64,000 bases of DNA from an uncultured Collinsella sp. (lineage in GTDB: Bacteria; Actinomycetota; Coriobacteriia; Coriobacteriales; Coriobacteriaceae): positions 1-64,000 of the forward strand of contig CANRSF010000004.1 in assembly GCA_947642445.1 (NCBI GenBank), given 5' to 3'. Of this stretch, positions 9,586 through 17,538 are shown in pieces (the stretch's first letter is position 1; each line of letters opens with the position of its first letter). The notes beneath the pieces are model-generated. The model had not been told where the DNA came from, did no database searches, and worked only from the letters and a program-made list of their open reading frames with translations. The position numbers and the translations under genes are program-made.

Positions 9586-10671
9586 TTACAGTGCGAAGGC
9601 ATCGACGTTGCCCCAGTGGCGGCGCAGCGTGATGGCGGCAGCGGGCTCGGTGTTGTCGAAGACGACCGACCACTGCGTGTTGCTGGTGATGTCTTCCGGA
9701 TTGGGCTCTTGCGCCGCAGCGCGCAGGGTCTTCCAAGCGACTGCCTCGTCTTGGGCACCGACATGGGCGTCGAGGACATCGGCGATTGCGATGACGCGTT
9801 CCTTGCCATGGCCCAGCTCGCCATTCTTTTGGTTGGGCAGCACTTCGTCGCCATAGCAGGCGTAGAAGTTCGTAACCTGGCGTACAGGAGTCGCTTTGAA
9901 AGCGCGGTCCGGATCGCGCGGATCCCACTCTACTACGCGCGCGTCACCGGCGGCGTCGTTGATAAAGAAGTGGTAATCGCGTCCGGCCATGGCGTGCATG
10001 TCGTAGGCGGAAAGCAGGTCGACGGCCTCTTGCGTGGTAGCCGCGCGGTCGAGCACCAGACGGATGGCGAGCGAGGTATTGATGACGGGGCGCTTTGTGT
10101 CCTGGTCACAGGGCTTGGAATCCAGGGTGAGCACGGCAATGGACACGCCGCATTCGTTGACACCGTCGAGCTGGGCAAACGGGCCCATCAACGCTGCGGC
10201 GCGTCCGGCGACGGAGTCAAGTGGAGTGTTGGCGCCCAGGTTATTGAGGGCCGCAAAGCCGATGGAGGCATAGCCGTCGCGCGGGTGATTGCGCGCCAGC
10301 AGCGCCGAGGTGTCGTCCTTAAAGTCGTAATTGCGACCGGTGCGCACGCGGCCTTCGGCATCTACGGCGACAAAAGCGCTGCAGGCAAACTGGGGCGCCT
10401 GGACATGTGCCGGCACGCCGGGGAGCACCTGCGCCACCACGGCATCGATGTAGGTCTGGTCGTCGCGCACGCCAGCGGCGATGATGCGATCAAGATCGTA
10501 GTCGTAGGCAATGTCGATTGCGTACAGGTCATAGCCATCCGCGTAGCCGGTCAAGCGTTTGAGCGACGCGGCGGACTTGATTTGCTTGTGATAAACGATA
10601 CCGGTGGCAGCGGCAAGGCCGACGGCGGCTCCCGCGACACCGCAGGCGATGGCAATGTTACGTGGCTTCAT
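9586..10671 (-). CDS. Linear amide C-N hydrolase (choloylglycine/penicillin acylase-like Ntn hydrolase) with N-terminal anchor
   Basis: ACSAFVAVDAEGRVRTGRNYDFKDD motif; hydrophobic N terminus. Confidence 0.78.
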   Translation of the reverse strand: MKPRNIAIACGVAGAAVGLAAATGIVYHKQIKSAASLKRLTGYADGYDLYAIDIAYDYDLDRIIAAGVRDDQTYIDAVVAQVLPGVPAHVQAPQFACSAFVAVDAEGRVRTGRNYDFKDDTSALLARNHPRDGYASIGFAALNNLGANTPLDSVAGRAAALMGPFAQLDGVNECGVSIAVLTLDSKPCDQDTKRPVINTSLAIRLVLDRAATTQEAVDLLSAYDMHAMAGRDYHFFINDAAGDARVVEWDPRDPDRAFKATPVRQVTNFYACYGDEVLPNQKNGELGHGKERVIAIADVLDAHVGAQDEAVAWKTLRAAAQEPNPEDITSNTQWSVVFDNTEPAAAITLRRHWGNVDAFAL

Positions 10672-10832
10672 GACGGCTCCTCTCGTCCTGTTAGCGCAAT
10701 TGTCGCAAAAGGAGCGCGGGCATGATGGCTCAACTTGGTGAGCGGCGCGGAATTAAGCACGGAATGAAGAGTGCGGCGCTGGCGTGGCGGGGTATGCTGG
10801 AGGGGACCATCAACCCAGCGAAAGGGGAGAGC

Positions 10833-12218
10833 ATGACGGATCAGGAAACGCCCGAGCGCGCGCATGTGACGGCCGATGATATCGAGGCCGCCAACGATCT
10901 TATCGACTTTATCGAGGCATGCCCCAGCATGTTCCATACGGCGGCGACCATTATGGCCGAGCTCGACGAGGCGGGCTTTACCTACCTGTCCGAGAATGCG
11001 GCGTGGGACATCGAGCCGGGCGGGCGTTATTACACGCAGCGCAACACCTCGAGCGTTGTTGCCTTTAAGGTGGGCGAGGACCTGGCCGCGACGTGGGGCG
11101 AGGACGGCGTTGCCGGTGACTATCATTTTCAACTCACGGCGTCGCACAGCGATTCTCCGACGTTTAAGGTCAAGGCCGTGCCCGAGCTCGACGGCGCGGG
11201 CGAGACGCTGCGCCTGAACACCGAGGCCTACGGCGGCATGATCGACTACACCTGGTTCGACCGCCCGTTGGCGCTTGCGGGCCGCGTGTTGGTGCGCGAG
11301 GGCGACCGTATTGAGAGCCGCCTGCTTGCCACCGAGCGCGAGGTCGCTATTATCCCGAGCCTTGCCATCCACATGAACCGCGGCGTTAACGAGGACTTTG
11401 CTCCCAACCGAGCCATTGATCTGTGCCCGCTCATCAGCGCCGGTGACCTTAAGCAGGGAGATTTTGACGCCCTGATCGCTGACGAACTGGACGTTGAGCC
11501 CGAGCAGATCCTGGGCCGCGATCTGTTCCTGGTCAATCGTCAGGATGCGCGCATTTGGGGCTGGGCCGACGAGCTCATCTCGACGCCCAAGCTCGACGAC
11601 CTGGCCTGCGCCTACACCTCACTGCAGGCATTTTTGGGTGCCGAGAACGCGCACGACGTTTCGGTCTTCTGCTGCTTTGATAATGAGGAGGTTGGCTCCG
11701 AGACCAAGCAGGGCGCCATGTCGACGTTCTTGGCCGACGCGCTGCGCCGCATCAACGGATCGTTGGGCTTTGACGACGAGTCGTACCACCGCGCACTTGC
11801 CGCCTCGATGCTTGTAAGCTGCGACAATGCACATGCCGTGCACCCCAACCATGCCGAGAAGTGCGATGCCCGCAATCAGGTGGTACTCAACGGCGGCATC
11901 GTCATCAAGGAGGCCGCCAACCAGCACTACTGCACCGACGCCTTTAGCCGCGCGGTGTTCCAGGCCATTTGCGATGACGCCGACGTGCCCACGCAGGCCT
12001 TTGCCAACAAGAGCGATATGGCCGGCGGTTCTACCCTGGGCAATCTGTCCAATATGCAGGCGAGCATGCATGCCGTGGACGTGGGCCTGCCGCAGCTTGC
12101 CATGCACTCGAGCTACGAGACCGGCGGCGTGCGCGACGTGATGTACGCTATCCGCGCCCTCACCGCCTTCTACGAGCGCAACCTAACCATCAACGGCGCC
12201 GAAAGTGTGGAGCTCTAA
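10833..12218 (+). CDS. M18 family aminopeptidase
   Basis: LTASHSDSPTFKVK, VFCCFDNEEVGSETKQGA, SCDNAHAVHPNHAEK; ATG 10833 after AAAGGGGAGAG. Confidence 0.93.
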   Translation: MTDQETPERAHVTADDIEAANDLIDFIEACPSMFHTAATIMAELDEAGFTYLSENAAWDIEPGGRYYTQRNTSSVVAFKVGEDLAATWGEDGVAGDYHFQLTASHSDSPTFKVKAVPELDGAGETLRLNTEAYGGMIDYTWFDRPLALAGRVLVREGDRIESRLLATEREVAIIPSLAIHMNRGVNEDFAPNRAIDLCPLISAGDLKQGDFDALIADELDVEPEQILGRDLFLVNRQDARIWGWADELISTPKLDDLACAYTSLQAFLGAENAHDVSVFCCFDNEEVGSETKQGAMSTFLADALRRINGSLGFDDESYHRALAASMLVSCDNAHAVHPNHAEKCDARNQVVLNGGIVIKEAANQHYCTDAFSRAVFQAICDDADVPTQAFANKSDMAGGSTLGNLSNMQASMHAVDVGLPQLAMHSSYETGGVRDVMYAIRALTAFYERNLTINGAESVEL

Positions 12219-12262
12219 AACCTGCCAAAAAGGGATGTTAATTTTGGCAGGTTTTATCTGGG
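12216..12262 (+). repeat. GGGACAGG-core hairpin repeat, copy R4 (core partly deleted), at the stop codon
   Basis: TAAaacctgccaaaaagggatgttaattttggcaggttttatctggg; TAA 12216-12218. Confidence 0.88.
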
Positions 12263-12302
12263 CGAATGCAAAGGGTGAAACCGAACTGGATTGGTGATGC
12301 GT

Positions 12303-12337
12303 AGCCGCCGAGGTGCAGTGTGCCTCGGCGGCTTTTT
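12303..12337 (+). terminator. Rho-independent terminator
   Basis: agccgccgaggtgcagtgtgcctcggcggcttttt. Confidence 0.9.
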
Positions 12338-12355
12338 GTGTACAGAGTACGGCTA

Positions 12356-12379
12356 ATGCTTATAAATGCTATACATGCT
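12356..12379. promoter_or_regulatory. Candidate TA autoregulatory operator (ATGCT iterons)
   Basis: ATGCTtataaATGCTatacATGCT, spacing 10 and 9 nt, upstream of the antitoxin. Confidence 0.4.
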
Positions 12380-12432
12380 TTACGTATCTACCATAGAGTT
12401 TTATGATAGTTTTGAAGTATTAAGGAGGGGTT

Positions 12433-12813
12433 ATGACCACAACAGCCGCTCAGATCAACGTACGTCTCGATGCCGATCTTAAAAGGAGTGGGGACGCCGC
12501 TCTCTCCAAGGCCGGTATGACGCCGAGCCAAGCGGTGCGAGCGCTCTGGCAGCTTGCAGCGTCGCTGGCCGATCGCCCCGGTGCGCTCGAGGATATCCTG
12601 CTGCCCAGTCGTGCCCGGGCGGAACAGCGCGAGCGCGAAAAGGCCGCCAAACGTAAGTTCGAGCTCATGGATCAGGGGTCGAAGCTGTTCGCTGCCGCTT
12701 GCTGTGAGTCGGGAATCGATATGGTCAAGGCTCAGCCATCGGACGACGAAGAGCTCAAACGGAATGCCTATGCGGATCGCTATGGCGAGGAGATGAGCTG
12801 GCTCTATGAGTGA
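12433..12813 (+). CDS. RelB/DinJ-type ribbon-helix-helix antitoxin
   Basis: MTTTAAQINVRLDADLKRSGDAALSKAGMTPSQAVRALWQLAA; overlaps the toxin start by 8 nt. Confidence 0.82.
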   Translation: MTTTAAQINVRLDADLKRSGDAALSKAGMTPSQAVRALWQLAASLADRPGALEDILLPSRARAEQREREKAAKRKFELMDQGSKLFAAACCESGIDMVKAQPSDDEELKRNAYADRYGEEMSWLYE

Positions 12814-13300
12814 GACTCCAAAGCGCATCTTGGTTGACACCAACGTGTGGCTCGATTACTTCATTCCCTCACGACGTGGTCGTTCGGTGGCGATTGAGTT
12901 TTTACGCGATGCATGCACGGCGCAGGTTGATTTGCTGTACGCGGCGACATCGTCCAAAGACCTGTTCTATTTGATTTCAAGCGAACATAAGGCATGGTAT
13001 CGGCGCGAGCATGGTTCGCTTTCCCAGTATGCCGCTACGGTAGCGACTTCGCTTGCATGGGATTGTCTTAGCGTGCTGTCGCAGCTTGCCACGCCAGTGC
13101 CCTGTGACCTGAGCGATATATGGATGGCGAGCAGGCAGCGTGAGCTCCATAGCGATTACGAAGACGATTTAATCATTGCGGCAGCGATACGCGCAAAGGC
13201 AGATCTCCTGGTCACCAACGATGTCAAGCTCTCTTCGCATGCGCCCGTCGCAGCAATGAACGTCGAAAACGCAAGAAACTATCTAACAACGCTTAAATAG
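12806..13300 (+). CDS. PIN-domain toxin
   Basis: RILVDTNVWLDYFIPSRRG ... HSDYEDDLIIAAAIRAKADLLVTNDVKL: conserved PIN acidic residues. Confidence 0.87.
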   Translation: MSETPKRILVDTNVWLDYFIPSRRGRSVAIEFLRDACTAQVDLLYAATSSKDLFYLISSEHKAWYRREHGSLSQYAATVATSLAWDCLSVLSQLATPVPCDLSDIWMASRQRELHSDYEDDLIIAAAIRAKADLLVTNDVKLSSHAPVAAMNVENARNYLTTLK

Positions 13301-13314
13301 CGCTAGACCCCTCT

Positions 13315-13492
13315 GGTCGAATAATGGTCAGCGAGAGTCCACAGGTAGGGCCGCGCCAGCAAAGCGCCGCAGGTTGAACAAAAGTCAGCGAGAGCCCGCC
13401 GTTTGAGCCAAGGTGCCGTGAAATGAAAAGGCGCTGACCTTCTGGTCGCGCCTTTGAAATTGAACGGCAGATTGGCCAAACGGCGGGCTCGC
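13315..13492. repeat. Composite: 26-nt direct repeat (13315, 13372) plus foldback 13388-13410 / 13473-13492 with inner hairpin 13426-13455
   Basis: GGTCGAATAATGGTCAGCGAGAGTCC / GGTTGAACAAAAGTCAGCGAGAGCCC; gcgagagcccgccgtttgagcca / tggccaaacggcgggctcgc. Confidence 0.75.
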
Positions 13493-13503
13493 AGCGTCGA
13501 GGG

Positions 13504-13531
13504 GTTCCGGCGTTTGGTAAAACGCCGGAAC
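13504..13531. terminator. Hairpin terminator downstream of the 13535-14470 gene
   Basis: gttccggcgtttggtaaaacgccggaac. Confidence 0.65.
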
Positions 13532-13534
13532 AAA

Positions 13535-14470
13535 TCAGTGTTCGATCCAGCAACGCAGGGTCTCGCCGGCTTGCAGGTGACGCAGATTCTCCGCGGCGAT
13601 GTCGACGACGTTGTTGAGCGTGGCGGCCAGGTGGAACCAGCCGGAGACGTGCGGCGTGATGAGCATGTTGGGCGCGTCCCACAGCGGGCTTGTCGCGGGC
13701 AGGGGCTCGGGGTCGGTGACGTCGACCGCGGCGCCGGCGAGATGGCCCGACTCCAGGGCGGCAACCAAGTCGTCGGCGACCACAAGGTCGCCGCGGCCGC
13801 CGTTGGCAAAGAAGGCGCCCGGCTTCATCGCGGCGAAGAACTCGGCATTCGCAAGACCGCGGGTCTCGGGCGTGCTGGGCAAAAAGGATGCGACGATGTC
13901 GGCCTCGGCCAGGCGCTCGGACAGGGCATCCATGCCGTCCATGTCCTCAAACACAATGGGATAGACGAGCGGATGGCGCTTGATGCCGCGGACGTGCGCG
14001 CCCATGCTGCGGCAGAGCGTGGCAAAGTGGCCGCCGATATCGCCCGCGCCCAGCACCAGCACGTTGGCATTTTTGAGCGAGGTGACCGGGCCCAAGTCCT
14101 CCCAGCGATGCTCGCGCTGCAGGTCCTGGTAGCCGGGCAGGCGCTTCATCATTGACAGCACCATGGCAAACATGTGCTCGCTTACGGCCTGACCGTAGGC
14201 GCCGATCGAGCAAGACAGCTTGGCGTCAGCCGGCACGGTGCCGGCGGCAAGGTAGTCGTCATAGCCGGCGGTCTGCAGTTGCAGCAGTTGAAGGTGCTCG
14301 CATGCGGGGAGCATGGCGGGGTCAACGTTGCCCAGAATCACATCGGCGTCAGCGACTTGCTCGTGCGTGACGGCGTCGGCGCTCGTGTAGATAAAATCTT
14401 CGCCCGGAGCGCTCGACTCGAGGATCGCGCGGTGACGATCGTTGACGGGCAACAAAACCAGGATGTTCAC
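13535..14470 (-). CDS. D-isomer-specific 2-hydroxyacid dehydrogenase
   Basis: NVLVLGAGDIGGHFATLCRSMG Rossmann motif; FFANGGRGDLVVADDLVAALESGHLAGAAVDVTDPEPLP. Confidence 0.92.
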   Translation of the reverse strand: MNILVLLPVNDRHRAILESSAPGEDFIYTSADAVTHEQVADADVILGNVDPAMLPACEHLQLLQLQTAGYDDYLAAGTVPADAKLSCSIGAYGQAVSEHMFAMVLSMMKRLPGYQDLQREHRWEDLGPVTSLKNANVLVLGAGDIGGHFATLCRSMGAHVRGIKRHPLVYPIVFEDMDGMDALSERLAEADIVASFLPSTPETRGLANAEFFAAMKPGAFFANGGRGDLVVADDLVAALESGHLAGAAVDVTDPEPLPATSPLWDAPNMLITPHVSGWFHLAATLNNVVDIAAENLRHLQAGETLRCWIEH

Positions 14471-14490
14471 AAGCAGTCCTCTCCGCTCGA

Positions 14491-14531
14491 CCTACCAAAA
14501 AGGGACAGGTTTATTTTGGCAGGTTTTATCA
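14491..14531 (+). repeat. GGGACAGG-core hairpin repeat, copy R5
   Basis: acctaccaaaaagggacaggtttattttggcaggttttatc. Confidence 0.9.
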
Positions 14532-14552
14532 GGCAAAACGTTCAAATAAAAC

Positions 14553-14596
14553 GCCGGGCGCTCATGGACGGTTATAAGTCCATGAGCGCCCGGCGT
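14553..14596. terminator. 18-bp perfect hairpin downstream of map
   Basis: cgccgggcgctcatggac ggttataa gtccatgagcgcccggcg. Confidence 0.7.
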
Positions 14597-14604
14597 CCGT
14601 GCGG

Positions 14605-15492
14605 CTACCAGCTCAGCAGCTCGTAACCGTCCTCGGTCACCACGAGCTGCACCTCGCATTGAGCCGAATCGCTACCGTCCTTGGTGCGCACGCACCAGCC
14701 ATCGCCCTTGCTAATCTTGATGTCGGGCGCTCCGGCATTGACCATGGGCTCGATGGTAAAGACCATGCCCGGAGCCATGATGGTGTCCACATCGGGCGCC
14801 TCGGTGGTAAAGCCTACAAACGGGTCCTCGTGGAACTCCTTGCCAATGCCGTGTCCGCCGTACTCGCGCACCACGCTAAAGCCGGCGTCCTCGACCGTCT
14901 TTTGCACGGCTTCGGCCATAACGGAGAGCGGCAACCATGGCTTGACGGCCGCCAGACCCGCCTCCACGCTGGCGCGGGTGACGTCGACCAGGCGCTGGCG
15001 CTCGGCCGAGACCTCGCCGATGCAGAACATGCGGCTCGAGTCGCTAAAGTAGCCGTCCAAGATCGTGGAGCAGTCCACGTTGATGATGTCGCCCTCGTGC
15101 AGCACGTCCGTATCGCAGGGGATGCCGTGACAGACCACGTCGTTGATCGAGGTGCACACGCTCTTGGGGTAGCCCTCATAGTTGAGGTCGGCCGGCGTGC
15201 CACCGTGCTCGATGGTGTAGTCGTAGATCATCTGGTCGATCTGGTTGGTGGTCATGCCCGCGGCGATATGCTCGCCCACGTAGTCAAGCACGCCCACGTT
15301 GATGACGGCCGAACGCCTAATGCCCTCGATATCGGCGGGCGTCTTGTAGAGCGTGCGGGGCAGAACCTCCCAGCCCTCTTCCCACAGGCGCTCGAGGCGC
15401 TCGTCGAAGGCGCTATGGCATTTCTTATATTTTTTGCCGCTGCCGCACCAGCAAGCATCGTTGCGGCCGGGTACGGGTCCGTTGTCAAACAT
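14605..15492 (-). CDS. map: Type I methionine aminopeptidase with N-terminal SEC-C motif
   Basis: RNDACWCGSGKKYKKCH (SEC-C); VCHGIPCDTDVLHEGDIINVD; EYGGHGIGKEFHEDP. Confidence 0.95.
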   Translation of the reverse strand: MFDNGPVPGRNDACWCGSGKKYKKCHSAFDERLERLWEEGWEVLPRTLYKTPADIEGIRRSAVINVGVLDYVGEHIAAGMTTNQIDQMIYDYTIEHGGTPADLNYEGYPKSVCTSINDVVCHGIPCDTDVLHEGDIINVDCSTILDGYFSDSSRMFCIGEVSAERQRLVDVTRASVEAGLAAVKPWLPLSVMAEAVQKTVEDAGFSVVREYGGHGIGKEFHEDPFVGFTTEAPDVDTIMAPGMVFTIEPMVNAGAPDIKISKGDGWCVRTKDGSDSAQCEVQLVVTEDGYELLSW

Positions 15493-15579
15493 GGCTAACT
15501 TCCTTTCATTCGCAGCTAGTATAGCCCACCCGCAGAGTCCCGTCCCAAAAAGACTGCCCTGGGCGGCCGTGCGGTTCCG

Positions 15580-16356
15580 CTAGTAACTCACCTGACAGGG
15601 GATGCCGAGGGCGCGCACGCGCGCGGCGATGGCGTCGAGCGCTTCGGGCGCTGCTTTGGCAAGGCCGGCAACCGGTGTCTCGCGCGCCACCGTGTAGATG
15701 GTCGCCTCCTGCGGGCGAATGCGCTCGAGCGCCGCGAGCCAAGGGCCGACGTACTCCTCGCCGGTGTTATCGAGAGACTTGCCCCGGTACTCACCGTTCA
15801 TAAACATCGTCTGGATAATGACGTGGCCGTTAAAGCTCGCGAACGTCTCGATCTGGTGCTCGACGTCGTAGGGGCCAACGGGCTGGTCGAGCAGTTGGAT
15901 AAATGCCGGATCGACCGTATCCAGCTTGAGGATGTTGTCGTCGACCATCATAAGCGCGTTGTGCACCTCGGGACGATCGGCGCGCGTGCCGTTGGAAAGC
16001 ACGGCAATCTTGGTGTTCGGTGCCAGCTGGTCGCGAAGCGCGACGGCGCCGGCGATGGCCTGCGGAAACTCCGGTGCGGCGGTGGGCTCGCCGTTGCCGG
16101 CAAACGTGATTACATCGGGCAGCTCGCCCTCGGCCGCCATCTCGTGCAATTTGGCCTCGAGTGCGTCGAGCACCGCGGCGGCCGTGTTATACGGCTCGTG
16201 GCAGGGGCGCTCGGAGTTGAGACCGTTCTCGCAGTAGATGCAGTCAAACGTACAGATCTTGCCCGATGCCGGCATCATGTTGACGCCGAGCGAAAGGCCC
16301 AGGCGGCGGCTGCGCACCGGTCCAAAGATGGGGCTGGCATTTAAAAACGTAGACAT
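15580..16356 (-). CDS. Radical SAM protein
   Basis: CTFDCIYCENG (CxxxCxxC), FAGNGEPTAAPEFPQ, ILKLDTVDPAF; AAGGAG 9 nt before the ATG at 16356. Confidence 0.9.
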   Translation of the reverse strand: MSTFLNASPIFGPVRSRRLGLSLGVNMMPASGKICTFDCIYCENGLNSERPCHEPYNTAAAVLDALEAKLHEMAAEGELPDVITFAGNGEPTAAPEFPQAIAGAVALRDQLAPNTKIAVLSNGTRADRPEVHNALMMVDDNILKLDTVDPAFIQLLDQPVGPYDVEHQIETFASFNGHVIIQTMFMNGEYRGKSLDNTGEEYVGPWLAALERIRPQEATIYTVARETPVAGLAKAAPEALDAIAARVRALGIPCQVSY

Positions 16357-16519
16357 AGACATATGCTCCTTGGGACAGTTGTGCCTAAGCATAGCATCGG
16401 CGCCAAAGTCTGGTTTGGGCTTGTGCTCTTAGGTTTCGTTTTTTCATTCTGCCCTCGATGCCCGCGTCATGAGAGGTTTCGGGTCGGGTACAGTTCGTGT
16501 GTTAACAAGGCACAAGACG

Positions 16520-17329
16520 ATGGAGCACAACATGGATTTTACGGTCGAGAATGCGGGCACCACGATTGCCTGTCGCGAGTATGCCGGATCGGGCGTTTCG
16601 TCGGATGCGCCTACCTTGATATGTGTGCACGGCGCCTGCGTCGATGGCACATTTTTTGAGGGCATCGCCCGCGAGCTCAGCCAAGTGTGCCGCGTAGTTG
16701 TCTACGACCGCCGTGGTTGCGGCGAGAGCGGCGATGCCGCGGACGGGCGCTACGACCTCGCCGCCCAGGCCGCCGACCTGCAGGCCGTTATCGAGCATGT
16801 CGGCGCCCCGGCAAATGTCCTCGCGCACAGCGCCGGTACGCTGGTGACCCTGGAGCTTCTCCGTACAAACCCGGCCATTGTCTCGCGTGCGATTCTGCAT
16901 GAACCCGCCGTGACAAACGAAGGCGCCGGCCTGGGCGCGGCTCCGGTTTTACTCGAGATGATTGCTGCGGGAAAGGTCTCGAGGGCATTAAGGGCCTTCC
17001 TGGGCGCCATCGGCGATTCGGACCCTGAGGCTCCCAAGCTAACCGAGGCAGAAGCCAAGCATGCCCTGCGCAACGGCCGCAGTTTCATGGCAAACGAATA
17101 CGAGACCACTATGACCTGCGTTCCCGATTGGAATCGCGCCCGCGCATCGAAAACGGTTGCCGCCGTGTTCCTAGGCGAGCTCTCGATTGACACGCCCCGC
17201 GAGGCGGGTACGAGGACAGCGGCTGAGCTTTTGGATTGTCCGCTCGCAGTAGTTCCCGGCGCGCACAACGGGCTGCGCGATCGCCCGACAGCGGCCGCCC
17301 AGGCTGTCCGCGGCATCCTGGGGCTCTAG
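16520..17329 (+). CDS. Alpha/beta hydrolase
   Basis: LICVHGACVDG, DRRGCGESGD, VLAHSAGT nucleophile elbow. Confidence 0.88.
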   Translation: MEHNMDFTVENAGTTIACREYAGSGVSSDAPTLICVHGACVDGTFFEGIARELSQVCRVVVYDRRGCGESGDAADGRYDLAAQAADLQAVIEHVGAPANVLAHSAGTLVTLELLRTNPAIVSRAILHEPAVTNEGAGLGAAPVLLEMIAAGKVSRALRAFLGAIGDSDPEAPKLTEAEAKHALRNGRSFMANEYETTMTCVPDWNRARASKTVAAVFLGELSIDTPREAGTRTAAELLDCPLAVVPGAHNGLRDRPTAAAQAVRGILGL

Positions 17330-17538
17330 CGGCCGCAATCATCAAACGGGCTTCTTTCGTAGGCGTTTCGGCTGCGTTAACAAGGGTGCTCAAAACCCAA
17401 CGTCTGCGGCTTCAGCCCTGCCATCTGCCAGCTCATAAAAAGAAACAGTATTCACGTGCGTACCTGCATCGACAAGGTGCTACCCTTGTAACATTTGGTA
17501 CCCACTGCTACCAAGCAAAACTACTGAAAGGGCCCCCT

